Positions 1 through 5,639 of a stretch of DNA of 5,826 nt are shown in pieces (the stretch's first letter is position 1; each line of letters opens with the position of its first letter). Below the pieces are notes generated by a model. It was not told the origin of the DNA. It saw nothing but the letters and a program-made list of their open reading frames with translations, and did not search any database. The translations under genes were made by a program, and so were the position numbers. Source of the stretch: 13-1-40CM-70-15 sp964641215 (lineage in GTDB: Bacteria; Gemmatimonadota; Gemmatimonadetes; Gemmatimonadales; GWC2-71-9); contig CAZXKD010000161.1 in the NCBI GenBank assembly GCA_964641215.1, positions 1-5,826 on the forward strand, written 5' to 3'.

Positions 1-23
1 CGCGGCGTCGCCGGCAACGCCGC

Positions 24-413
24 TTGCTCACCGGAGCGGAGAAGCGGGCCATTGCCGCCCGGCTGGCGGCCGGCGGCGGGCCGTTTGTGGACGCGCTCGA
101 CGCACTCGCGGCCGCGGCCGCCCGGGCGCACGAGGCGAGTGTGCTGGAGAAGGACGCGCACGCCGAGTGGCAGGATGCATTGCGCGCCGCGGCTCGACGG
201 CTGGAGGCGGCCTGGCTCGCGCTCGAGGACGCGGTAGCGGCCGAGCGCGAGCGGTGGGCATCGGAGATCGCCCACGTGGCCGGTTGGCGACCCGCGCTGT
301 GGCCCGTCTTCGCCCTGTGGCTGCCGCTCGCCGCGCTGCTGGTCTGGCTGGGTCTGGTGCTCGGCGGCTACATCAGCGCTCCCGCATGGCTCGCCGCTCG
401 CCTCGGCTTCTAG
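24..413 (+). CDS. Small helical protein with C-terminal membrane anchor, unrecognised
   Basis: I do not recognise this 129-residue protein. Residues 1-85 are Ala/Arg/Glu-rich and read as long amphipathic helices, probably a coiled coil (for example EKDAHAEWQDALRAAARRLE, then AVAAERERWASE). Residues about 90-115 form one strongly hydrophobic segment (WPVFALWLPLAALLVWLGLVL), followed by a short tail ending in AARLGF. This suggests a single-pass, C-terminally anchored membrane protein with a soluble helical domain. The chosen start is TTG at 24, with no clear ribosome binding site. The frame stays open to the left edge through an Arg-rich stretch, so the true start may lie outside the window. 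Its 3' end overlaps the next gene by 28 bp, which suggests co-transcription with the secreted peptidase. That it is a real gene is supported by its hydrophobic-segment architecture and the tight packing. The function is unknown. Confidence 0.6.
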   Translation: MLTGAEKRAIAARLAAGGGPFVDALDALAAAAARAHEASVLEKDAHAEWQDALRAAARRLEAAWLALEDAVAAERERWASEIAHVAGWRPALWPVFALWLPLAALLVWLGLVLGGYISAPAWLAARLGF

Positions 414-2563
414 TGCTGCTCCTGCTCCTGGTGACGGCCTCCTCGGTCGCCGCGCAAGAGCTGCGCCTAGCGCAGGTGCCAGTGAGCGGCCGGGCCGGCC
501 TCGACTCCCTCGCTCGCTTGGGCTTCGAGGTGGCCGATGTCCGCACCGTCGCCGGCCGGCTCGTCGCCGTGATCGTGGTCTCGACCCAGACTGAGCGCCA
601 GCTCGTGGCACGCGGCTATACCGTCGTCGCCGTGGCGGGCGCGCCGGCGGCGCCGGCGGCCGACACGTTCAAAGTCTTTCGGTCGTTCGACAAGCCCGGG
701 ACCGGCATCCGGGCCACCCTCGCGGCGTGGGCCGCGGCCGATACCCTGATCCACGTGGATTCGATCGGCGCCTCGATCGAGGGCCGCCCGATCCTCGCGG
801 TGAAAATCGGCGGCGCCGGCGACTCTCCCGCGCGCCCCAACGTGCTGTTCATGGGGACGCATCACGCGCGGGAATGGGTCTCGACCGAAGTGGCCATGCG
901 GCTGATTCGCTGGCTCGCCGACTCGTTGCCGCCGGCGCTGCTCACCAGTCGCGACATCTGGGTGATCCCCGTCGAGAATCCGGATGGCTACCAGTACACC
1001 TTCACGGCCAGCCGGTTGTGGCGGAAGAACCGCCGCCTCAACACGGACGGGACATTCGGCGTGGACCCCAACCGCAATTATCCCGCCTTCTGGGGTGTGG
1101 ACGACGTCGGCTCGAGCCCCGTGCCGAGCACCGAGATCTACCGTGGCCCGGGACCGGCCTCCGAGCCCGAGACCCGGGCGATCATGGCCTTCCACGCCGC
1201 GCACCCGCCGGTCTTGGCCGTTTCCTACCATAGCTACAGCGGGCTCTTGCTCTACCCCTACGGCTTCCGCTCCGGGGAGCTGTCGCCCGACCAGACGGTG
1301 TTCCAGGCGCTCGCCGGCACCGATCTGCAACCGGCGGTGCGCGACAGCCTGCCGGCGTCGAGTCTGTCGGCCTATCACCCGGGTCCCGGCTGGACCCTGT
1401 ACACGACGAACGGCGAGTACACGGACTGGGCCTACCGGGCGTACGGGACCATCGCATTCACGACCGAGCTGACGAGCGGGTGCTGCACGCCGGATTCGGG
1501 GCTGTACTACGGATTCGTTTTCCCGGACGACAGCGTGCAGGTGGACCGCGTGTTCCACGACAACCTCCCGTTTGCGCTGGCGGTGATCGCGGCCGCTGGG
1601 GATCCTGGTGCGGCCCAGGGGCCCTCGGGCCTCCGGCCCGCGGCGGCGCGGATCGAGTCGCTCTGGCCCGAGGTGCGGATCAGCCTCGAGTCGGCGGCGT
1701 CCGCGTCCTTCTCCCTCAGTGTCCGCACGGCGACCGGCCAGATCGTGACGCGCAGCGCCCGTGCCGATTCGTTGTGGCGCGGGCGGCTGCGCACTTCATG
1801 GCGCAGCGACGTCAGCATTGACGACGCGCGGGCCGTCCGGGTGGACGGCGCGGGACTCGCGGCCGAATTCGTGACACTGGCGGGCGCCGAGGACGGTGAC
1901 GTGGGCTGGACGGGCTGGACGCGCGCGAGCGATGCGCTGATGGGCCGGTACGCCTGGTACGACGCGGGCAACGACACCCTGACCTCGCCGGTCGTGGACC
2001 TCCGCGGGCGCACGCGCGTCTGGCTGCAGTTCTGGACCAAGCACGCGGGCTCCGGGTTCGCCTTGCAGCAGCGTGGCCAGGTGCAGTTCTCGCCCGACAG
2101 CGGCCGGACCTGGAGTGACGTCGCGGCTCTGGCGGCGAGCGCCCCGACGTGGTATCCGGTGCGGGTGGATCTCCCCGCCGCGGCGGGTGCGGCGGGAGCG
2201 CGGGTGCGTTTCGTCGATCGCGGGATGCCGTGGTGGCTCGACGTGATCGGCGTCGCGAGCGACTCGACGACGGTGTTCCGGCTGCTCGCCGCCGCCGGCG
2301 GCGCCGATGTCTCCGAGAATCCGGTGCGTGGCGACCAGGTGGTGATCTCGTGGGCGGCGGGGACGAATCCCGCGCGGGTCGGGATCTACACGTTCACCGG
2401 CCAGCGGCTGATCGCGACGACGGTCGCGCCACCCAACAACGAGTTCGTGTGGGACCTCAGGGCGGGAGGACGACGCATGCCGAACGGCGCCTACCTCGTC
2501 GTGGTCGAAGTCGACAGTCGCGTGTTCCGGCGCCGGTTGTTCCTGACGAGGACGGGATCGTGA
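386..2563 (+). CDS. Secreted M14 zinc carboxypeptidase with C-terminal beta-domains
   Basis: This 725-residue exported metallopeptidase would release C-terminal amino acids from peptides. ATG 386 is chosen because it gives a textbook signal peptide (MARRSPRLLVLLLLLVTASS, cleavage near VAA/QE); the frame is open further upstream but only as Arg-rich shadow. Residues 35-85 look like a short propeptide. The M14 domain spans about 97-400. By alignment to carboxypeptidase A, zinc ligands are H160 and E163 (HARE) and H282 (SYHSYSGLLLYPYG). Substrate-carboxylate residues are R213 (RLWRKNRR) and N229/R230 (GVDPNRNY). The tyrosine is Y339 and the catalytic glutamate is E361 (FTTEL). All are present, so it should be active. 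E344 in GEYTDWAY sits where carboxypeptidase T has an Asp, hinting at broad specificity (inference). Residues about 500-625 form a beta-sandwich-like domain (QVQFSPDSGRTWSDV). Residues 641-722 resemble FlgD-like/type-IX sorting modules (ENPVRGD, VGIYTFTGQRL, MPNGAYLVVVEV). It overlaps acpS by 4 bp. Confidence 0.93.
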   Translation: MARRSPRLLVLLLLLVTASSVAAQELRLAQVPVSGRAGLDSLARLGFEVADVRTVAGRLVAVIVVSTQTERQLVARGYTVVAVAGAPAAPAADTFKVFRSFDKPGTGIRATLAAWAAADTLIHVDSIGASIEGRPILAVKIGGAGDSPARPNVLFMGTHHAREWVSTEVAMRLIRWLADSLPPALLTSRDIWVIPVENPDGYQYTFTASRLWRKNRRLNTDGTFGVDPNRNYPAFWGVDDVGSSPVPSTEIYRGPGPASEPETRAIMAFHAAHPPVLAVSYHSYSGLLLYPYGFRSGELSPDQTVFQALAGTDLQPAVRDSLPASSLSAYHPGPGWTLYTTNGEYTDWAYRAYGTIAFTTELTSGCCTPDSGLYYGFVFPDDSVQVDRVFHDNLPFALAVIAAAGDPGAAQGPSGLRPAAARIESLWPEVRISLESAASASFSLSVRTATGQIVTRSARADSLWRGRLRTSWRSDVSIDDARAVRVDGAGLAAEFVTLAGAEDGDVGWTGWTRASDALMGRYAWYDAGNDTLTSPVVDLRGRTRVWLQFWTKHAGSGFALQQRGQVQFSPDSGRTWSDVAALAASAPTWYPVRVDLPAAAGAAGARVRFVDRGMPWWLDVIGVASDSTTVFRLLAAAGGADVSENPVRGDQVVISWAAGTNPARVGIYTFTGQRLIATTVAPPNNEFVWDLRAGGRRMPNGAYLVVVEVDSRVFRRRLFLTRTGS
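2548..2552 (+). promoter_or_regulatory. Ribosome binding site of acpS
   Basis: GAGGA lies 7 nt before the GTG at 2560, inside the last codons of the carboxypeptidase gene. It is the clearest Shine-Dalgarno match in the window and settles the acpS start. The other genes here lack such a site. Confidence 0.7.
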
Positions 2564-2946
2564 GCGCGGTCGGCGTGGGAGTCGATCTGGTTGAAGTCGA
2601 GCGGGTCCGGCGCATGATCGCCGAGAAGGGGGCGCATGTGTTCGACCGACTGCTCACGGCAGCGGAGGCCGTCTATTGTCGCAGCCGCCCCGATCCCGCC
2701 GAGCACGTCGCCGTGCGGCTCGCGGCCAAGGAGGCCGTCTACAAGGCGTTGCAAGGCAGCAGCGCGGCGCGCGGCATCGGCTGGAGAGAGATCGAAGTCG
2801 TGCGCGCGCCCGACGGCCGGCCGGATGTCGCCCTCAGCGGGCTCGCGGCCCGGGAGGCGCGGGCACTGGGTGTGCGTCGCGTCCTGTTGTCACTGTCGCA
2901 TACCCATCAGGCGGCGGTGGCGGTGGCGGTCCTGGGACGAGAGTAG
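2560..2946 (+). CDS. acpS: Holo-[acyl-carrier-protein] synthase AcpS
   Basis: This cytoplasmic enzyme transfers the 4'-phosphopantetheine arm of coenzyme A to a serine of apo-acyl carrier protein, activating it for fatty acid synthesis. The 128-residue length is typical of bacterial AcpS. The N-terminal GVGVDLVEVERV carries the magnesium-binding Asp (D9). RLAAKEAVYKAL carries the second metal ligand, E58, in the family AxKEAxxKA motif. The C-terminal LSLSHTHQAAVAVAVL matches the conserved lSHt..xAxAxv strand. GTG 2560 is chosen because it follows GAGGA by 7 nt, gives the normal N-terminus, and overlaps the peptidase stop as GTGA; the frame is open far upstream but only as peptidase shadow. 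The 4-bp overlap suggests translational coupling to the secreted carboxypeptidase, an odd partner for an essential housekeeping gene. Identification is secure. Confidence 0.95.
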   Translation: MSAVGVGVDLVEVERVRRMIAEKGAHVFDRLLTAAEAVYCRSRPDPAEHVAVRLAAKEAVYKALQGSSAARGIGWREIEVVRAPDGRPDVALSGLAAREARALGVRRVLLSLSHTHQAAVAVAVLGRE

Positions 2947-2962
2947 GGGAACGGGGCCTCGC

Positions 2963-2991
2963 TTGAATTCCCGAGTGATTCACTCTAGAAT
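2963..2991 (+). promoter_or_regulatory. Predicted sigma70-type promoter of the iron permease gene
   Basis: TTGAAT (2963-2968; 4 of 6 matches to TTGACA) and TAGAAT (2986-2991; 5 of 6 to TATAAT) are separated by exactly 17 bp. They sit in the only AT-richer patch of the gap. Transcription would start near 2998, giving a leader of about 47 nt to the TTG at 3045. The consensus for this lineage's main sigma factor may differ, so this is a prediction. Confidence 0.6.
2973..2985. promoter_or_regulatory. Palindromic operator candidate in the promoter spacer
   Basis: GAGTGA-T-TCACTC is a perfect 6-1-6 palindrome that fills most of the spacer between the -35 and -10 hexamers. A dimeric repressor bound here would block RNA polymerase. 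Its centre (2979) is 35 bp from that of the Fur-like box (3014). It matches the Fur consensus poorly, so the ligand is unknown; it may equally be part of a larger RNA stem. Confidence 0.4.
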
Positions 2992-3006
2992 TCGGGGCCC
3001 CGTCTC

Positions 3007-3021
3007 TGAGAATCATTCTCA
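3007..3021. promoter_or_regulatory. Fur box (7-1-7 palindrome)
   Basis: TGAGAAT-C-ATTCTCA is a perfect 15-bp inverted repeat. It differs from the Fur 7-1-7 consensus (TGATAATnATTATCA) by only one symmetric change per arm, and GAGAATCATTCTC-type cores occur in known Fur sites. It begins about 9 bp after the predicted transcription start and lies directly upstream of an iron permease gene. Fe(II)-loaded Fur bound here would be expected to repress that gene when iron is plentiful. The palindrome is seen; Fur binding is inferred from the match and the neighbour. Confidence 0.75.
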
Positions 3022-3044
3022 TCTATCGTAACCCGTTTCTTGGC

Positions 3045-4832
3045 TTGCTGTTCGCCCCATGGCTCGCCGCCGCGCTCCCCGGGCAGGCGACTGATTCCCT
3101 CAGCGCCGCCCGCCGCGTGGTCGCTGCGACCGCGCTCGCCGCCAAGGAGTACGCCGCCGGCGTGCCGGCCGCGGGCGGCCGCATCGATCGTCCCCAAGAA
3201 GTCGAGGAAGCGAAGCAGTTCATTGATCAAGCCCGGTTTGACGTCCCGCTCCTGCCCGGCGCGGTGCGCGCTTTCGGCGACAGCGCCCTCACGGCCTTCC
3301 GCGCCATGTTCGCGCGCGCCGCACCGCCGGCAACTGCGCAGCGCCTCGCCGACGTGGTGGCGCAGCGCATCGCGGCGGCTGCCGGGGGCGCGGCGGCGAT
3401 CATCGCGTTACCGGCGCAACCACCCTCCTTGGCGCGCGGCGCACAGGTCTTCCGCGAGCAGTGCGCCGCCTGTCACGGCGACGCCGGCCGCGGCGACGGT
3501 CCCAAGGCCCGGCGCCTCCAAGGCCCGCCGCCCGCCGATCTGACCGATCCCGCCGCGATGGGCGACGTCACTCCCGTCGACATCTACCGGAAGGTCATGC
3601 TGGGCGTCGCCGGCACGGCCATGCCGTCGTTCGAGGAGACGGTCTCGGACTCCGATCGTTGGGCGGTCACCGCCTACGTCGCGACGCTGCCGTACGGGGG
3701 CTCGCGATCGGCGGCGGTGTTCGCCGCGGTGCGACGCCAGCTCGACTCGGCGATCGCGGCACGCTCCGACCGGTTGGTCTTCGACGCCTACCTGACCTTC
3801 GAGCAGGTGGAGACCGAGGTGCGGGTCCACAACCCTGGCCTCGCCACCGAGCTGGAGGACGCGTTCAGCCGGCTGCGCGCCCGCGTCGCGGCGCCGGGGG
3901 AACGCTCGGCGGGCCAGAGATCTCCCGGAGCCGAGCTCGAGCGGGCGCGCGGCCGGGTGCTCGCGGGCCTGGAGCGGGCCGAACGTCTCATCGCCGATCG
4001 CAGCTCCGGGGCGAGTCTGCTGAGTCAGTCGTTCCTGCTGCTGGTGCGCGAGGGATTCGAAGCGATTCTCATCGTGGGCGCGCTCATGGCCTTCCTTGGC
4101 AAGGCCGGGGCGGCCGGGCGGCGACGCGAAGTCGCCTGGGGGGCGTGGGTCGCCGTGGGTGCGAGCGTGCTCACCGCGGCGGCGATCGAGCTGCTGTTTC
4201 ATGCGACGCCCGGCCAGCGCAGCGCCCTTGAGGGCGGCACGATGCTGGTCGCGACCGGCGTGTTGTTCTCGGTGAGCTACTGGCTGCTCTCGAAGGTCGA
4301 AGCCGACAAGTGGAATGCGTTCCTGACCGGCAAAATGAAAGACGCGCTCTCCACAGGCTCGGGCCTGGCACTCGCCTCCGTCGCCTTTCTGGCCGTCTAC
4401 CGGGAGGGCTTCGAGACCATCCTCTTCTTCAAGGCCTTGCTCTCCTCGGGGGGCTCGACCGATGTCGGCGCTGTGCTCGGCGGCATCGGGCTCGGCGCGG
4501 TCGCGCTGGTCGTACTCTATCTGGCGATCAACCGCTGGGGCATGAGTATTCCGATGCGGCCGTTCTTTGCCGTCACGGGGACTCTCCTCTATTACATGGC
4601 GTTCGTGTTCGCCGGGAAAGGGGTGGCCGAGCTGCAGGAAGGGGGGTACGTCGGGACGACGGTGCTGGAGTGGGCGCCGCGCGCGCCCTTTCTCGGTATC
4701 TATCCCACGGCGGAGTCCCTCGGCGTGCAGAGCCTCCTGCTCGCGCTCGCGATCTTCGCGCTGCTGTGGATCAACATAAATCCGTCAGCGATCAGCCGTC
4801 AGCCATCAGTGAGGAGCCGCTCTGACGGCTGA
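3045..4832 (+). CDS. Cytochrome c / FTR1 (EfeU-type) iron permease fusion
   Basis: This 595-residue inner-membrane protein joins a periplasmic haem domain to an iron channel. Residues 1-15 are the end of an export signal (LLFAPWLAAALPGQA). Residues 18-125 are a helical periplasmic region seen in this fusion family. Residues 126-216 form a cytochrome c domain with CAACH (C140, C143, H144) and likely axial Met M193 (GTAMPSF). A helical linker with AYLTFEQVETEV (249-260) follows. The FTR1 permease runs from about 325 to 577, with REGFE at 335-339 and 453-457, GKGVAELQE (524-532), YPTAES (553-558) and roughly seven membrane spans. In FTR1 proteins the paired REGxE glutamates carry ferric iron, and an associated oxidase converts Fe(II). 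Here the haem domain is the likely electron acceptor (inference). TTG 3045 is provisional: it lacks a ribosome binding site and truncates the signal peptide. The last 17 residues (from NPSAISRQPS) come from a repeat, not the family fold. Confidence 0.92.
   Translation: MLFAPWLAAALPGQATDSLSAARRVVAATALAAKEYAAGVPAAGGRIDRPQEVEEAKQFIDQARFDVPLLPGAVRAFGDSALTAFRAMFARAAPPATAQRLADVVAQRIAAAAGGAAAIIALPAQPPSLARGAQVFREQCAACHGDAGRGDGPKARRLQGPPPADLTDPAAMGDVTPVDIYRKVMLGVAGTAMPSFEETVSDSDRWAVTAYVATLPYGGSRSAAVFAAVRRQLDSAIAARSDRLVFDAYLTFEQVETEVRVHNPGLATELEDAFSRLRARVAAPGERSAGQRSPGAELERARGRVLAGLERAERLIADRSSGASLLSQSFLLLVREGFEAILIVGALMAFLGKAGAAGRRREVAWGAWVAVGASVLTAAAIELLFHATPGQRSALEGGTMLVATGVLFSVSYWLLSKVEADKWNAFLTGKMKDALSTGSGLALASVAFLAVYREGFETILFFKALLSSGGSTDVGAVLGGIGLGAVALVVLYLAINRWGMSIPMRPFFAVTGTLLYYMAFVFAGKGVAELQEGGYVGTTVLEWAPRAPFLGIYPTAESLGVQSLLLALAIFALLWININPSAISRQPSVRSRSDG
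4782..4809. repeat. Two-copy 14-bp tandem repeat
   Basis: CCGTCAGCGATCAG (4782-4795) is followed directly by CCGTCAGCCATCAG (4796-4809), with one mismatch. It encodes the aberrant C-terminal tail of the iron permease (PSAISRQPSV) and contains the lgt stop codon. Its second half is also the left arm of the hairpin described at 4793-4838. Similar CAGC/ATCAG low-complexity tails occur at gene ends in other bacteria, so a small intergenic repeat element is plausible. Confidence 0.65.
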
Positions 4833-4838
4833 CGGCTG
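4793..4838. terminator. Hairpin shared by two convergent genes, likely bidirectional terminator
   Basis: CAGCCGTCAGCC (4793-4804) pairs perfectly with GGCTGACGGCTG (4827-4838). The stem continues after an A/C mismatch through TCAG (4806-4809) with CTGA (4822-4825), leaving a loop of about 12 nt. It sits exactly where the iron permease (plus) and lgt (minus) converge, and both stop codons fall inside it. No T-tract follows on either strand, so it is not a classical intrinsic terminator; it may act with Rho or protect 3' ends. Confidence 0.6.
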
Positions 4839-5639
4839 CTGGCCGACCGCTTCTTTCTCCCACCACTGCTGCATGAGGTACATCCCCACCAGCACCAGCA
4901 AGACGCTGGTCAGCTGGGCCAGCGTGAAGGGGCCGAGCAGCCGGTCGTCCTTGGCGCGCACGATCTCGATGAGGAAGCGCTCCGCTCCCGCCAGCGTCAG
5001 GTAGACTCCGAACCGCCAGCCGGTGCCATGGGCATGGCCGCGCAGCCGCCACAGCCACACGAACGCCAGGAACATCAGGGCCGTCTCGTAGAGCTGCGTG
5101 GGGTGCACCGCGACCACCTGCAACGGGTCGGTGCCGGGCGGGAACTTCACATGCAGACTCGTCAGATCGGCCACCGTGGTCGGCGGCAGGCCCTGAGGGA
5201 ACTTCATCGCCCACGGCAGGGTGGTCGGGATGCCATAGTCGTCGTTGACGAGGAAGCAGCCGACGCGGCCCAGCGCATAGCCGAGCGCCAGTGGGGCGGC
5301 GCACAGCTCGGCCGTGAGGCGGGGAGTCACCCGCTTCAGCCACGCGGCGAGCAGCACGCCGGCGGCGCCACCGAGGAAGCCACCGTACCAGACGAACCCA
5401 CCACGCCGCAGCAGCGCGCTCCACTCTCCGGTGAGCAGCACGTACCAGATTTTCGCGCCCACGAGCCCGCCGATCACCGCCGCCATCACGACGTCCGCGG
5501 CATACTCCTCTCCACGGCCGCGCTCGCGCAGGTCGAGCTGAATGGCCCAGCCGGCCATCAGAAAGGCGACCATCATCATGAGGCCGTAGCCGGTGACGGT
5601 GAGCGGCCCGACGTGGAAAACGAGCGGATAGACGGTCAT
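4806..5639 (-). CDS. lgt: Prolipoprotein diacylglyceryl transferase Lgt
   Basis: Lgt moves a diacylglyceryl group from phosphatidylglycerol to the lipobox cysteine of prelipoproteins, the first step of lipoprotein maturation in the inner membrane. The 277 residues, with about seven hydrophobic segments, fit the family. Landmarks are GYGLMMMVAFLMAG (17-30), GFVWYGGFLGG (81-91), the signature GRVGCFLVNDDYG (124-136, essential-type Arg R125), HPTQLYETAL (179-188) and ERFLIEIVR (220-228; R221 and E225 match E. coli R239 and E243). Two variations stand out: the usual GRIGNFxNGE reads GRVGCFLVNDD, and a Tyr (Y85) sits where E. coli has H103. Both kinds of change occur in distant Lgt branches. ATG 5639 is well placed and overlaps the tsaD stop as ATGA, so lgt is probably translated by coupling; no Shine-Dalgarno is seen. 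The C-terminal GQQPSAVRAAPH is repeat/hairpin-encoded and overlaps the permease gene by 27 bp. Confidence 0.95.
   Translation of the reverse strand: MTVYPLVFHVGPLTVTGYGLMMMVAFLMAGWAIQLDLRERGRGEEYAADVVMAAVIGGLVGAKIWYVLLTGEWSALLRRGGFVWYGGFLGGAAGVLLAAWLKRVTPRLTAELCAAPLALGYALGRVGCFLVNDDYGIPTTLPWAMKFPQGLPPTTVADLTSLHVKFPPGTDPLQVVAVHPTQLYETALMFLAFVWLWRLRGHAHGTGWRFGVYLTLAGAERFLIEIVRAKDDRLLGPFTLAQLTSVLLVLVGMYLMQQWWEKEAVGQQPSAVRAAPH

Larger units (their letters stand above)
2951..3003 (+). repeat. Nested three-part palindrome after acpS
   Basis: Three inverted repeats share one centre near 2979. The outer arms are ACGGGGCC (2951-2958) and GGCCCCGT (2996-3003). The middle arms are GAATTC (2965-2970) and GAATTC (2988-2993). 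The inner palindrome is GAGTGATTCACTC (2973-2985). Unpaired TCGCTT and GG separate the outer and middle arms; CC and TA separate the middle and inner ones. As RNA this could fold into a long interrupted hairpin and help terminate acpS transcription, but no T-tract follows. As DNA it spans the promoter of the downstream iron gene. The symmetry is seen directly; the role is inferred. Confidence 0.65.

Noticed and set aside
167..385. Upstream extension of the carboxypeptidase frame
   Set aside because: It encodes Arg/Gly-rich sequence out of frame with the small upstream gene and would bury the clear signal peptide that begins at ATG 386.
637..662. GC-rich repeat of GGCGCCGGCGG type
   Set aside because: It encodes an Ala/Pro linker (AGAPAAPAAD) between propeptide and catalytic domain and is ordinary low complexity for this GC content.
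467..1558. 363-codon open frame on the minus strand inside the carboxypeptidase gene
   Set aside because: It lies wholly opposite a gene with all M14 catalytic motifs, its translation is Arg/Gly/His-rich without a recognisable fold, and long antisense open frames are expected at this GC content.
2149..2559. Upstream extension of the acpS frame
   Set aside because: It is the alternate frame of the peptidase gene; the AcpS fold begins right at GTG 2560, which has its own ribosome binding site.
2973..2985. A second Fur box
   Set aside because: GAGTGATTCACTC is a perfect palindrome but departs from the Fur 7-1-7 pattern at several positions, so it is kept only as an unassigned operator candidate.
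2951..3003. Classical intrinsic terminator for acpS
   Set aside because: The stem has internal loops and no run of T follows, so only a nested palindrome is claimed.
2947..3044. Riboswitch or small RNA gene in the gap
   Set aside because: The gap is 98 bp and is explained by a promoter, palindromes and a Fur-like box; no known riboswitch core is visible.
3408..4202. 264-codon minus-strand open frame opposite the cytochrome c/FTR1 gene
   Set aside because: Shadow of a motif-confirmed gene; the composition is Arg-rich and no domain is seen.
4792..5424. 210-codon minus-strand frame overlapping lgt
   Set aside because: Same strand but a different frame from lgt, which carries the complete family signature; this frame shows none.
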